NCBI GenBank assembly: GCA_036704045.1
Contig: DATNQM010000030.1
Coordinates: forward strand, 124,001 to 188,000
Source of the DNA: Ancylothrix sp036704045
GTDB lineage: Bacteria > Cyanobacteriota > Cyanobacteriia > Cyanobacteriales > Oscillatoriaceae
Direction of reading: 5' to 3'
Length of the DNA stretch: 64,000 nt
This document shows positions 27,819 to 36,793 of this stretch, one piece after another (position 1 is the stretch's first letter; the number at the start of each line of letters is the position of its first letter). The translations under genes were made by a program, and so were the position numbers. The notes below the pieces were generated by a model, which was given only the letters and a program-made list of their open reading frames with translations, made no database searches and was not told the origin of the DNA.

Positions 27819-28763
27819 TTATTTAGCGTGTTGACGATACCAATCAATAGTATTTTTCAACCCTTCCTTAAACTCCACAGCCGCCGTGAAACCAAAAGAC
27901 TTTTTAGCTCGTTCTGTATCCAAACACCGGCGGGGTTGACCATTAGGTTTATCAGTTTCCCACACTAGCTCCCCATCATATCCCATTAACTCACAAATTA
28001 ACTCAATTAAATTGCGGATGGTAATTTCATAACCGGTTCCTAAATTAACAGGTTCCGATTCATTATATTTCTGAGTAGCCATTACAATTCCCCGCGCCGC
28101 ATCATCAACATACAAAAATTCACGGCTAGGACTTCCATCTCCCCACACCGGCAGTTGTTTATCACCTCTTTGTTGTGCTTCATGCACTTTACGAATTAAG
28201 GCGGGGATCACATGAGAACTACTTGGATCAAAGTTATCTTCTGGGCCGTATAAATTTACCGGCAGTAAATACACGCCATTAAAATTATACTGTTGCCGAT
28301 AAGATTGCAGTTGCACTAATAAAGCTTTTTTGGCAATGCCATAGGGCGCATTAGTTTCTTCTGGGTAGCCATTCCAGATATCATCTTCTTTAAATGGCAC
28401 CGGCGTGAATTTTGGATAGGCACAAATTGTTCCTACACAAACAAATTTTTCGATTCCTGTTTGATAGGCTGCGTGGATAAGTTGAGTGCCCATCATTAAG
28501 TTGTCATAGAATAATTCTGCCGGTTTTTGCAGGTTTAAGCCAATTCCTCCAACGTGTGCGGCTAAGTGAATTATAATGTCTTGGTTCTGCACAACTTTTT
28601 TACAATTTTCCATCTCCCGCAAGTCATAATCGCGGGAACGGACTACGGTAATATTTTCTAAATTAGCTCCCTCTTTAGTTAAAAATTCAATTACTTTTCT
28701 ACCTAAAAAGCCGGCTCCACCTGTTACTACAATTCGCTTATCTTTTAAACTCAATTCTGCCAT
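27819..28763 (-). CDS. fcl: GDP-L-fucose synthase
   Basis: 314 residues of the extended short-chain dehydrogenase family: NADP-binding VVTGGAGFLGRKVIEFL near 11-27, HLAAHVGGIGLNLQKPAELF, catalytic YGIAKKALL (YxxxK) and NLYGPEDNFDPSSSHVIPAL, a run characteristic of GDP-fucose synthases. It epimerises and reduces GDP-4-keto-6-deoxymannose to GDP-L-fucose, using the product of the adjacent Gmd. Gmd lies 116 bases upstream on the same strand. ATG 28763 gives MAELSLKDKRIVVTG. Confidence 0.96.
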   Translation of the reverse strand: MAELSLKDKRIVVTGGAGFLGRKVIEFLTKEGANLENITVVRSRDYDLREMENCKKVVQNQDIIIHLAAHVGGIGLNLQKPAELFYDNLMMGTQLIHAAYQTGIEKFVCVGTICAYPKFTPVPFKEDDIWNGYPEETNAPYGIAKKALLVQLQSYRQQYNFNGVYLLPVNLYGPEDNFDPSSSHVIPALIRKVHEAQQRGDKQLPVWGDGSPSREFLYVDDAARGIVMATQKYNESEPVNLGTGYEITIRNLIELICELMGYDGELVWETDKPNGQPRRCLDTERAKKSFGFTAAVEFKEGLKNTIDWYRQHAK

Positions 28764-28879
28764 TTTTACCCCTTACTTGCACTATTACAACACCCAATTT
28801 TAAATTATAGGAATAGAGATTTTAGATTATCTTGTTTGTAGTTTGCCGACAATCTAAAATCTTAAAAAAACTCTACTTT

Positions 28880-29950
28880 TTAATCAAATTGACTGCCGGT
28901 TACTTGACGAATAAAAGCATGATCTTTCCCGGCTCCTTCTGTTGGCGACTTTACACCAAAGGCTTCCAAGTCTGCTTCTACCATCAATCCTACCAGTTCT
29001 TCAAAAGTAACGCTCGGTTTCCATCCTAGTTTTTCTCTGGCTTTTGTTGAGTCTCCAATTAAGATATCTACTTCTGCCGGTCGCAAATATCTTTCGTCAA
29101 ATTCTACATATTCTTCCCAGTTTAAATTAACGTAGTTAAAGGCTAATTGTAAAAACTGTTTTACAGAATAAGTCTCGCCGGTAGCTATTACATAATCATC
29201 GGGGGCATCTTGTTGCAACATCAACCACATGGCTCTTACATAGTCTTTGGCATAACCCCAATCTCTTTTAGAATCAAGGTTTCCCAAATACAGTTTTTTC
29301 TGCTTTCCACCCACAATTCTTGCGATGGCTCTTGTAATTTTTCTCGTTACAAACGTTTCTCCACGACGCGGTGATTCGTGGTTGAAAAGTATGCCATTAC
29401 AGGCAAATAATCCATAGGATTCTCGATAGTTTACTGTTTGCCAATGTGCATACACTTTTGCACAAGCATAAGGGCTTCTTGGATAAAATGGAGTAGTTTC
29501 TTTTTGGGGTATTTCTTGTACTAACCCGTACATTTCTGAAGAACCGGCCTGATAAAAACGTACTTCAATACCGGTGCGATGTTGGTAGTCGCGAATTGCT
29601 TCTAATAGCCGTAAGGTTCCCATCCCTACTGCATCAACTGTATATTCCGGTGAATCAAAACTAACGCGAACATGAGATTGAGCACCTAAGTTATAGATTT
29701 CTACCGGCTTGACTTCTTCTAAAATTCTCCTCAATGTTGTTCCATCGGTTAAATCTCCATAGTGCAGAAATAACCTTGCTTCTTGATTGTGAGGATCTAC
29801 ATAAATATGATCAATCCTATCTGTATTAAAAGTTGAAGTACGGCGGATAATTCCATGTACTTCATATCCATTTTCTAACAAAAATTCGCTCAAGTAAGAG
29901 CCGTCTTGGCCGGTAATTCCTGTGATTAGCGCTCGCTTACGTTCGGTCAT
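28880..29950 (-). CDS. gmd: GDP-mannose 4,6-dehydratase
   Basis: 356 residues: cofactor motif ALITGITGQDGSYLSEFLLE (8-27), RRTSTFNTDRIDHIY, SSEMYGLVQEIPQKE, catalytic SPYACAKVYAHW (YxxxK), and FNHESPRRGETFVTRKITRA. It makes GDP-4-keto-6-deoxy-D-mannose from GDP-mannose in the cytosol, the first step towards GDP-fucose, rhamnose or perosamine; the adjacent fcl points to fucose. ATG 29950 begins MTERKRALITG. A 295-base gap separates it from the sugar transferase, so it may have its own promoter. Confidence 0.97.
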   Translation of the reverse strand: MTERKRALITGITGQDGSYLSEFLLENGYEVHGIIRRTSTFNTDRIDHIYVDPHNQEARLFLHYGDLTDGTTLRRILEEVKPVEIYNLGAQSHVRVSFDSPEYTVDAVGMGTLRLLEAIRDYQHRTGIEVRFYQAGSSEMYGLVQEIPQKETTPFYPRSPYACAKVYAHWQTVNYRESYGLFACNGILFNHESPRRGETFVTRKITRAIARIVGGKQKKLYLGNLDSKRDWGYAKDYVRAMWLMLQQDAPDDYVIATGETYSVKQFLQLAFNYVNLNWEEYVEFDERYLRPAEVDILIGDSTKAREKLGWKPSVTFEELVGLMVEADLEAFGVKSPTEGAGKDHAFIRQVTGSQFD

Positions 29951-30203
29951 TCTCGTTGTTCCTTATGTCTCGATATAAACAAACAATTTTTCCTAGTAGA
30001 TACTCTTGGATTTTAACCTATTTGGATGATTTCCTGGTTCTATCCATTCGCTTTCCTGTACAGATGATGTCGGATAATCTTTTTAGGTTCCTATCCATTC
30101 TTAGGTTAACTTTTATTCTTCAATCGGGCATCTCTGTCACCATGATTTTTTGTAAAGAATTGAAAAAGTTTTTTTGCTGCGTTATTTATTTTTTGTGTTT
30201 TTC

Positions 30204-30243
30204 AGAGGACTGATGGAAATCTCCAGCCCTCTGATTTTTTCTT
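30204..30243 (+). terminator. Hairpin in the gmd upstream gap
   Basis: cagagg and the matching cctctg flank gatggaaatctcc, followed on the plus strand by attttttctttt. It lies just past the stop of the minus-strand sugar transferase; no plus-strand gene ends here, so its use is unclear. The rest of 29951-30245 shows two copies of tcctatccatt/ttctatccatt but no gene. Confidence 0.35.
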
Positions 30244-30245
30244 TT

Positions 30246-30974
30246 CTAGTAGGCTCCGTTATTTTTTGGAAAAATTACTACGCCGATGGTTTTTATAATC
30301 AACCACACATCCATCCAGAAGTTTCTGAAGTTGACATAGTAAACATCCATTTGCACTCGACGCGGGTACGGAATATCATTACGCCCAGATACCTGCCACA
30401 GCCCGGTTATTCCTGGGCGAATTGTTAAAACTTTATCAATATGTCGTCCATATTTTGAAAGTTCTTCATCGACTAAGGGTCTGGGGCCCACTACGCTCAT
30501 ATCCCCTTTAAGTACATTCCAAAATTGCGGGAATTCATCCAAGCTTGTCAATCTTAAAAATCGACCAATCCAAGTAATTCTTGGATCTTTTTTGAGCTTG
30601 AAGTTTGCCTCGAATTCTTGCCTTAAATGGGGAGATGTCATCATTATATCGGCTAAGATTTCATCGGCATTCTCTACCATTGTTCGGAATTTAATGCAGC
30701 CAAACAATTGCCGGTCTTTGCCCACCCGTTCTTGAATGTAAAAAATTGGCCCTGGAGATGCCAGAGCAACCAATAATGCCAACACCAAGTAAACAGGTGA
30801 AAACAAAATCAACACTGATAAAGAAAACCCAATATCAAACAACCGCTTGGCAACTTCTCCGTTTAAACCCCTCCAAATACGGGGCCGAGTAAAGCGTAAC
30901 GCTACTGCGTTGGTTACTTTACCGGATACGAATTGACTTATGGCTAACGCCACGCTGACGCGAACGGCAGTCAT
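30246..30974 (-). CDS. Polyprenyl-phosphate sugar-1-phosphate transferase (WcaJ/WbaP C-terminal type)
   Basis: 242 residues, the short form with one main membrane helix. The family catalytic domain is clear: KRLFDIGFSLSVLILFSPVY, GKDRQLFGCIKFRTMVENAD, SLDEFPQFWNVLKGDMSVVG then PRP, and RPGITGLWQVSGRND. It starts a repeat unit of surface polysaccharide by moving a sugar phosphate onto undecaprenyl phosphate at the inner membrane. It lies in a minus-strand series with GT4, gmd and fcl. ATG 30974 starts MTAVRVSVALA. Confidence 0.93.
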   Translation of the reverse strand: MTAVRVSVALAISQFVSGKVTNAVALRFTRPRIWRGLNGEVAKRLFDIGFSLSVLILFSPVYLVLALLVALASPGPIFYIQERVGKDRQLFGCIKFRTMVENADEILADIMMTSPHLRQEFEANFKLKKDPRITWIGRFLRLTSLDEFPQFWNVLKGDMSVVGPRPLVDEELSKYGRHIDKVLTIRPGITGLWQVSGRNDIPYPRRVQMDVYYVNFRNFWMDVWLIIKTIGVVIFPKNNGAY

Positions 30975-31083
30975 TTTACTCCTCTATTTCTCACCACACA
31001 CAGTCCTGATTGTAAAGCCTATAGTCACCAAGAGGCGGTATTCCTATAGCACTACCCTCGCCCACAATTTAGCGCAATCGTTG

Positions 31084-32226
31084 TTAACCTGGCTTCCTAG
31101 ACTGGAATTGCTGTTCTTGTCGTTCCAAAAAACTCAGGTATCTTTCTGCAAAGATTTTAGGCGTAAATTTCTGTGCCTGTTGTCTCACCTGTTCGGGTAT
31201 GATTTTTGGCCTCCATTTTTCAAAGCTTTCTACTGCTTCGATTAATGATCCTACTGTTTGCTCTCCAAACAGCAATCCCGTTCCGTCTTTGGGATGCTTT
31301 CTCACATCCCTGACGGTTTCACTGGCTCCTCCGCCTTGATAGGCTATTACTGGTGTCCCGCACGCCTGGGCTTCTACTAGCGCTATCCCAAAGTCTTCAC
31401 AGGCTGCATAGACGAATGCTTTGGCTTTTTCTACGCTCTCGCATACGATTTCCTCTGGTTGCCACCCTAAGATTTTTACGTTGGGTTTTGCCATTTTGCG
31501 TATCTGGGCAAGTTCTGGCCCGCTGCCAATCACCATTAAGGGTTTTCCCATTTCATTGAAGGCTTGAACAATTAAGGATACTTTTTTATAGCTCACTAAC
31601 CGGGAAACTGTTATGTAGTAATCTTCTTTGTCTTCGCTAAATTTAAATTTTTCCTGGGCTACCGGCGGATATATGACTTCGGCTTCTCTGCGATAACACC
31701 TCCAAATTCTTCTGGCTGTATGCTGGGAATTGGCGATAAAGTAGTCTACTCTATTGGCCGAGATTACGTCCCATTGTCTGAGCCGGTGTAATAAGTATCT
31801 TGTCAAAATTCCTGCTATCCCTCTCCCGGCTCTTGAGTTGTCTAAATAATCAAAGGTCATCTCCCACGCATACCTCATGGGGGTGTGGCAATAGCATATA
31901 TGTATTTGCTGTGGTGATGTTAGTATGCCTTTGGCTACTGCATGAGATGATGACAACACGATTTCATATTCTCTTAAGTCTAGTTGCTCTATGGCTAAGG
32001 GCAGTAAGGGTAAATATTTCTGTACTCCTTTTTTTGCCAGGGGCAGCTTTTGTAAAAATGTTGTGCCAATTTTTCTTTTATATAAATAACTCTCTGGATT
32101 ACTCGATTCAAAGTCAATCAGTGCATACAAGTCTGCATCTATATGTTTCAATATCTCTTTGACTACTAATTCTGACCCTCCTGTGGCAAATGGTGTTAAC
32201 CATTCATGGACTAGGGCATATTTCAT
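31084..32226 (-). CDS. Family 4 glycosyltransferase
   Basis: 380 residues with a GT-B, GT4 fold pattern: N-terminal VHEWLTPFATGGSELVVKEI (acceptor side), CYCHTPMRYAWEMTFDYL, and the donor-binding EX7E element in ACEDFGIALVEAQACGTPVI (about 286-305). It is expected to transfer a nucleotide-activated hexose, possibly mannose (from GDP-mannose, given gmd nearby), to a lipid-linked acceptor on the cytosolic face. It is the first gene of the minus-strand polysaccharide series, 109 bases before the sugar-phosphate transferase. ATG 32226. Confidence 0.92.
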   Translation of the reverse strand: MKYALVHEWLTPFATGGSELVVKEILKHIDADLYALIDFESSNPESYLYKRKIGTTFLQKLPLAKKGVQKYLPLLPLAIEQLDLREYEIVLSSSHAVAKGILTSPQQIHICYCHTPMRYAWEMTFDYLDNSRAGRGIAGILTRYLLHRLRQWDVISANRVDYFIANSQHTARRIWRCYRREAEVIYPPVAQEKFKFSEDKEDYYITVSRLVSYKKVSLIVQAFNEMGKPLMVIGSGPELAQIRKMAKPNVKILGWQPEEIVCESVEKAKAFVYAACEDFGIALVEAQACGTPVIAYQGGGASETVRDVRKHPKDGTGLLFGEQTVGSLIEAVESFEKWRPKIIPEQVRQQAQKFTPKIFAERYLSFLERQEQQFQSRKPG

Positions 32227-32583
32227 TTTTATTTTCTCTCCTCTATCCTTTTAACTTTTTAATTGTTACCTAAAATTTGTTTTCTGATTATTTTATGTTA
32301 TATTTGCTAACTTTTTAAGTTTTTTTTGGATATCTTTTAAAATATGTTTTGGGCTGGCTATTCATTATTTTTTGTTTATCTTGTTGTTCAAATTACTATG
32401 ATAAGCCAAAAAATCTTTTCTATAGTCCAGATATCTGAAAAATTCTATAAATCCCCAACCAGTATCAAATTACTGGCTTTATCAACAACGGCCTACATCC
32501 AGGTAGTTAATTTTACAAGAAAGTGAATGGTTTGTTGTAGACTCAAACAGTAGTTAATATCTCAAAATCAAAAGAGAGAGCGT
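32227..32583. other. Divergent intergenic region, GT4 / Na+/H+ antiporter
   Basis: 357 AT-rich bases between divergent starts. A 60-codon frame at 32344-32526 has no ribosome site and no recognisable domain and is not called. No repeat or RNA gene is seen. Confidence 0.5.
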
Positions 32584-34215
32584 ATGGGACAAAGAACAAT
32601 AAGTGAGTGGCTTCTCTTACAACCCACTCTCCTACTCACTAACTCTTCTACAAATAACCAAGCAACAGTTAGCATTTCCGAACTCGTAATTATTTTAATT
32701 ATTCTCCTAATGATTGCAACCTGTGTTGCTCTCATCACCCAAAGACTACGCATTTCCTATGTTACAGGTTTGGTACTGGCCGGTTTACCCATTACTGATG
32801 TTTTATCCCGTCGCATTGGCTTAGATCCGTCATTAGTCTTCAATCTTTTTTTACCGATTCTTATTTTTGAAGCGGCAATAAATACAGATATTAGCCGTCT
32901 TCGCAACTCCTTTAAACCTATTGCAATTTTAGCCGGCCCAGGGTCTATTTTTTCTTCAGCAATTATTGCTTGTCTTGTCAAATTTGGATTAGGACTTCCT
33001 TGGATTCCGGCATGGCTGATCGGCATCATTCTCGCAAATACTGATACAGTTTCAATGATTGCGGTTTTTAAAGAAATTCGCGTACCTTCTCGGTTAACAA
33101 CGATTGTGGAAGGAGAAACGCTTTTTAATGATGCAGCAGCCCTAGTTTTATTTAACTTAATTTTAGTCGTTTATTCTACCGGCTCTCTCACCTTTGCTCA
33201 AGGCATCAAAGAAGTGCTGGTAGTTGCCCTTGGTGGGGCAATCGTCGGGGGTATTTTAGGCTACTTAACTCTTCCTATATTTGTTCGTTTAAATGATTCC
33301 TTGAGTAGTCTTTTGTTAACTGTTGCTCTAGCATTAGGAACGTTCCAAATCGGTCAATTTTTAGGTGTATCGGGGGCTGTTGCTGTAGTTATAGCCGGCC
33401 TAATTTTTGGCACTCTTGGGCTTCCTCGTAGTCCCTCAGCCTCGAATCGAATTACATTACTTAGTTTCTGGGAATATGCCGGTTTTGGAGTTAATACTTT
33501 TATTTTTCTGCTAATTGGTATAGAAATTAACCCGCTTAATCTCTGGAAAATTCTTCCCTCTATTCTCTTTGTAATTTTTGCGTATCAACTAGGACGCATT
33601 CTCTCGGTATATTTACTATTAGCCGCACTGCGATGGTTTGATCGCCCAATTCCGCTACGCTGGCAACATATTATGTTTTTAGGAAATATCAAAGGTTCTT
33701 TATCAATGGCATTAGCTGTTAGTATTCCTCTAGCTTTGCCAGGAAGAGATAATATTATTGAGTTAGTTTTTGGGGCTGTTTTATTTTCTTTGGTGGTTCA
33801 AGGATTAAGTTTACCCTGGTTAGTAAAACAACTAAAAATTAGCTCTATTTCTAATGCAATGCAGGAAACTGGACGTCTACAAATTCAGTTGATAGCTTGT
33901 AAAGCAGCCCAAGATGAACTTGATAGTTTACTAAAATCTGGTGTTTTGCCTAAAGCAGTTTATGAGGAGTTGTGGGCATCCTATCAGGCAAGGGTTGCAC
34001 TTTCTGAAAGAGTCCTACGCGATCTTTACAATCAACATCGGGCCGGTCAAGTAGAGGGTGATAAAATTGGCCTAGATGCCATTCGACGGCGATTACTTTT
34101 AGCAGAAAAAGGCGCCGTTAGTGACGCCCTCCGTAAGCGCATTGTGCCCGAAGATATGGTGGAACCTTACATCAAACAATTGGATGAGAAACTTCTTTCT
34201 TTGGAAGACGATTAG
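32584..34215 (+). CDS. CPA1-type Na+/H+ antiporter (NhaP-like)
   Basis: 543 residues with about 12 membrane spans and a soluble C-terminal tail of about 120 residues. Family landmarks: LPILIFEAAINTDISRLRNS, GIILANTDTVSMIAVFKEIR (transport-site Asp in TDTVS), VEGETLFNDAAALVLFNLIL (NDxxA motif) and FLGNIKGSLSMALAVSIPLA. It exchanges Na+ for H+ across the plasma membrane. ATG 32584 follows agagagagcgt. Its 3' end overlaps the convergent TrkA-type gene by 44 bases. Confidence 0.95.
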   Translation: MGQRTISEWLLLQPTLLLTNSSTNNQATVSISELVIILIILLMIATCVALITQRLRISYVTGLVLAGLPITDVLSRRIGLDPSLVFNLFLPILIFEAAINTDISRLRNSFKPIAILAGPGSIFSSAIIACLVKFGLGLPWIPAWLIGIILANTDTVSMIAVFKEIRVPSRLTTIVEGETLFNDAAALVLFNLILVVYSTGSLTFAQGIKEVLVVALGGAIVGGILGYLTLPIFVRLNDSLSSLLLTVALALGTFQIGQFLGVSGAVAVVIAGLIFGTLGLPRSPSASNRITLLSFWEYAGFGVNTFIFLLIGIEINPLNLWKILPSILFVIFAYQLGRILSVYLLLAALRWFDRPIPLRWQHIMFLGNIKGSLSMALAVSIPLALPGRDNIIELVFGAVLFSLVVQGLSLPWLVKQLKISSISNAMQETGRLQIQLIACKAAQDELDSLLKSGVLPKAVYEELWASYQARVALSERVLRDLYNQHRAGQVEGDKIGLDAIRRRLLLAEKGAVSDALRKRIVPEDMVEPYIKQLDEKLLSLEDD

Positions 34216-34888
34216 CGTGAATACCCAAATAATCTATCATTGGGTGGACTAATTCAGGACGAGTCACAACTAGAATCGTTGATCCTGCTTCGAGAACGGT
34301 ATTTCCATTAGGAATTTCTAAATTGCCGGCGCTATGAGATTGATAACCAATGATTAAGGAACCTTTGGGAAACTGCGGATCTTGAGCGATCTGAACAACG
34401 GTACGACCGGCCACATAACAATCTTCTGGAACCGGCAATTTTAATACCTCAACTTGTCCTTGTTCAAAGTGCATCATTGACTCCACCTCTGGGTATTCAA
34501 TGGCGTTTGCCATCGTTGCCACTGCTAAGTCAATCGTGCTAATAATGTGGCTAGCTTGAGCAAGTCGGTAGGCTTCTAAAAATTCGGGATCACGCATTCG
34601 CACAACTATATGAGACACTCCATAGCTTCTCGATAAGGTAATCATCGCCAAATTTAAAGCATCATCCCTAAGCGCGGCTACGACTGCGTTTGCCTGTCTA
34701 ATTCCTGCTTCCAGAAGTACCGTTGTGCTAACAGCGCTACCTTCAAAAGCCATCACCCCAATTTTTTCGCGGGCAAAACGACATGCAAGCGGGTCTGTAT
34801 CTATGATTGCAACAGTATGACCGAGTTCTAATAGCTGCTGAGCTAAACCCAGCCCCATCATACCTGCTCCACCAATTAATATATACAT
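34172..34888 (-). CDS. TrkA/KtrA-like NAD-binding regulatory protein
   Basis: 238 residues: RCK N domain with the glycine-rich loop MYILIGGAGMMGLGLAQQLL (1-20), Asp at the end of strand 2 (IIDTDPLACRF), then a TrkA-C-like domain with VLKLPVPEDCYVAGRTVVQI (about 149-168). Such cytosolic subunits gate K+ channels/transporters or antiporters in response to nucleotide binding. It overlaps the antiporter gene tail to tail; no potassium pore gene is adjacent, so the partner may be the antiporter or a transporter elsewhere. Confidence 0.92.
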   Translation of the reverse strand: MYILIGGAGMMGLGLAQQLLELGHTVAIIDTDPLACRFAREKIGVMAFEGSAVSTTVLLEAGIRQANAVVAALRDDALNLAMITLSRSYGVSHIVVRMRDPEFLEAYRLAQASHIISTIDLAVATMANAIEYPEVESMMHFEQGQVEVLKLPVPEDCYVAGRTVVQIAQDPQFPKGSLIIGYQSHSAGNLEIPNGNTVLEAGSTILVVTRPELVHPMIDYLGIHANRLPKKEVSHPIV

Positions 34889-34963
34889 AATTGAAGAATT
34901 TTTTAAAAACTAAGTTTCTCTATTTATTACATCATTTTATGTGGTTTATATATAGAAGCAATC

Positions 34964-34994
34964 TGTGGGTTGAATTCTAAAAAATCAACCCACA
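34964..34994. terminator. Inverted repeat downstream of ppx
   Basis: tgtgggttga (34964-34973) pairs perfectly with tcaacccaca (34985-34994). It lies between the ppx stop and the TrkA-type start on the same strand; without a T-run on the minus strand it is a likely but unproven terminator. Confidence 0.5.
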
Positions 34995-35002
34995 AAAAAC
35001 CA

Positions 35003-36649
35003 TCAATAAACCTGCACGCCTACCGGCTGCTCCAACTTCGCCACCACGCGCACATTAAACTCTGCTTCAAAAACCTCTTTCTTTAAATCTAAACTCCACA
35101 ACTCCAAGACACAATCATCATTCTCAAACTGGGGAACCAAAAATAACCTAAACTCTCGAATTTCTGGTTTAAATTCGCATCTAACCGCCTTCACGGCCCC
35201 AATTTGCCGACGATCTAAAGCCACTGCCAACCGCAACATAGCGCTTAATTGACTCACCATCAAACGACTTTGCTTACTCGCCAAAGTGCGATAGTTTTCA
35301 TGTTTCTTTTTAGGCGGACTTTTGCGATGATAACGAGCTAAATTTGCAATTACATCAATTTCTCTTTCGGTATAACCCAATAACTCTCCATTCCTAATCA
35401 AATAATAGGAATGTTTATGATGAGAAGAATGGCTAACATGAATTCCGCAATTATGTAAAATAGCCCCAGCCCAAAGTAACTCCCTTTCTTGAACTCCCCA
35501 ACCATGAAAAATACCCTGAGTTTGGTCAAACAAACTTACAGCAAACATCGCAATGCGATCTGCATACTCCAAAAATACATCATACTTTCGAGCAATTTTT
35601 AAAACACTCCGCTGACGCACCGAACTTTGATAGCGAAGCCGGTCTTCAATTAACCCATGAGTGAGCATCCAATCAACAATAACACCCTCTCGCAAAGAAC
35701 GCTCACAAACTGTTAAAGAATCCACCCCTAATAACGCCATAGCCTCCTGCAAAATCAGCGCGCCGGCTAAAATAATCTCACTGCGCCGGTCGTTCATTCC
35801 CGGAATTGCTAAGCGTTCCGCATAGGTCAATTTTCTGAGCCGGTTTACCAAATCGCGCAAGTCTTTTAACATCAATTGATAACCAGTCAACGGACTAGGA
35901 ACCGCCCCGGTTTTTTCCCGCGCAATAATATTAGCAACTGTCTCAATAGTTCCTGAAGTTCCTACCAAACGAGCTTGTTCACCGGCATTTAAAAGTGCTC
36001 GCAACTCATCCACCGGCCGCTCAAGAGTTCCCCTTACAAACGCCTGCAAAGATTGAAACTCTGAATTACTAATTGGATCCGTTTTAATGAACTCGGAAGT
36101 TAACCGAACCGCACCCACCTTAGAACTGCTTAAAAAACGCGGATCTTGACCATCTCCTAACACTAACTCTGTCGAACCTCCGCCAATATCAATAATAACG
36201 TGAGGTCGATTATTAAAAGCCATCCCAGACAGCACACCCAAATAAATTCGCCGCGCTTCTTCTTGCCCAGAAATCAAACTAACTGCTAACCCCAACTGCT
36301 CCTCAATTTGTACCAAAAAATCCCGACCATTGGGAGATTCTCGTACTGCCGAAGTCGCCACAGCAATAATCTCTTCAACATTCAAAGTTTTAGCAATTTC
36401 TTGAAACCGGCGTAAAGCTGTAATTGCCCGTTTCATTACCCCTTCTTTCAACTCGCCGGTTTCGGTATTTCTATCACCTAAACGTACCGTTTCCTTTTCC
36501 CTAGCAATAATAGTAAAAGTCGGTAACTTTGGATCAACCCGCACAATTACCATATGCAGAGAATTAGTTCCCAAATCAATTGCAGCAATAATTCGGTTGC
36601 GCTCCTCAGAAGAAGCTGAAATTCCCACCAAAGCCATTGAATTGACCAT
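35003..36649 (-). CDS. ppx: Exopolyphosphatase / Ppx-GppA family
   Basis: 548 residues. The ASKHA-fold N-terminal half has AAIDLGTNSLHMVIVRVD (about 22-39) and IIDIGGGSTELVLG (about 150-163), phosphate-binding loops of the family; the C-terminal half is an HD-like helical domain (LLWAGAILHNCGIHVSHSSH). The enzyme trims polyphosphate and/or converts pppGpp to ppGpp in the cytosol; the two activities cannot be separated from sequence. ATG 36649; about six residues further on alternative starts exist. It is divergent from the UbiA-type gene. Confidence 0.95.
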   Translation of the reverse strand: MVNSMALVGISASSEERNRIIAAIDLGTNSLHMVIVRVDPKLPTFTIIAREKETVRLGDRNTETGELKEGVMKRAITALRRFQEIAKTLNVEEIIAVATSAVRESPNGRDFLVQIEEQLGLAVSLISGQEEARRIYLGVLSGMAFNNRPHVIIDIGGGSTELVLGDGQDPRFLSSSKVGAVRLTSEFIKTDPISNSEFQSLQAFVRGTLERPVDELRALLNAGEQARLVGTSGTIETVANIIAREKTGAVPSPLTGYQLMLKDLRDLVNRLRKLTYAERLAIPGMNDRRSEIILAGALILQEAMALLGVDSLTVCERSLREGVIVDWMLTHGLIEDRLRYQSSVRQRSVLKIARKYDVFLEYADRIAMFAVSLFDQTQGIFHGWGVQERELLWAGAILHNCGIHVSHSSHHKHSYYLIRNGELLGYTEREIDVIANLARYHRKSPPKKKHENYRTLASKQSRLMVSQLSAMLRLAVALDRRQIGAVKAVRCEFKPEIREFRLFLVPQFENDDCVLELWSLDLKKEVFEAEFNVRVVAKLEQPVGVQVY

Positions 36650-36793
36650 TACATTGTATCAGGGAATACACCCCTACTAAACCACCAAAATAAGAATATC
36701 TTATTAAGACTATTTTGCGATACTATCAGTCACTCTTAAACTTAAAATTTAATAAAATCTAAAACCAATAAACTTAAAACTTAAAACTCAAAA

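Noticed and set aside
29956..30428. Two plus-strand frames near the sugar-phosphate transferase
   Set aside because: One overlaps the transferase gene, the other fills a promoter gap; no ribosome site or domain.
32344..32526. 60-codon plus-strand frame
   Set aside because: No ribosome site, no recognisable domain, AT-rich intergenic DNA.
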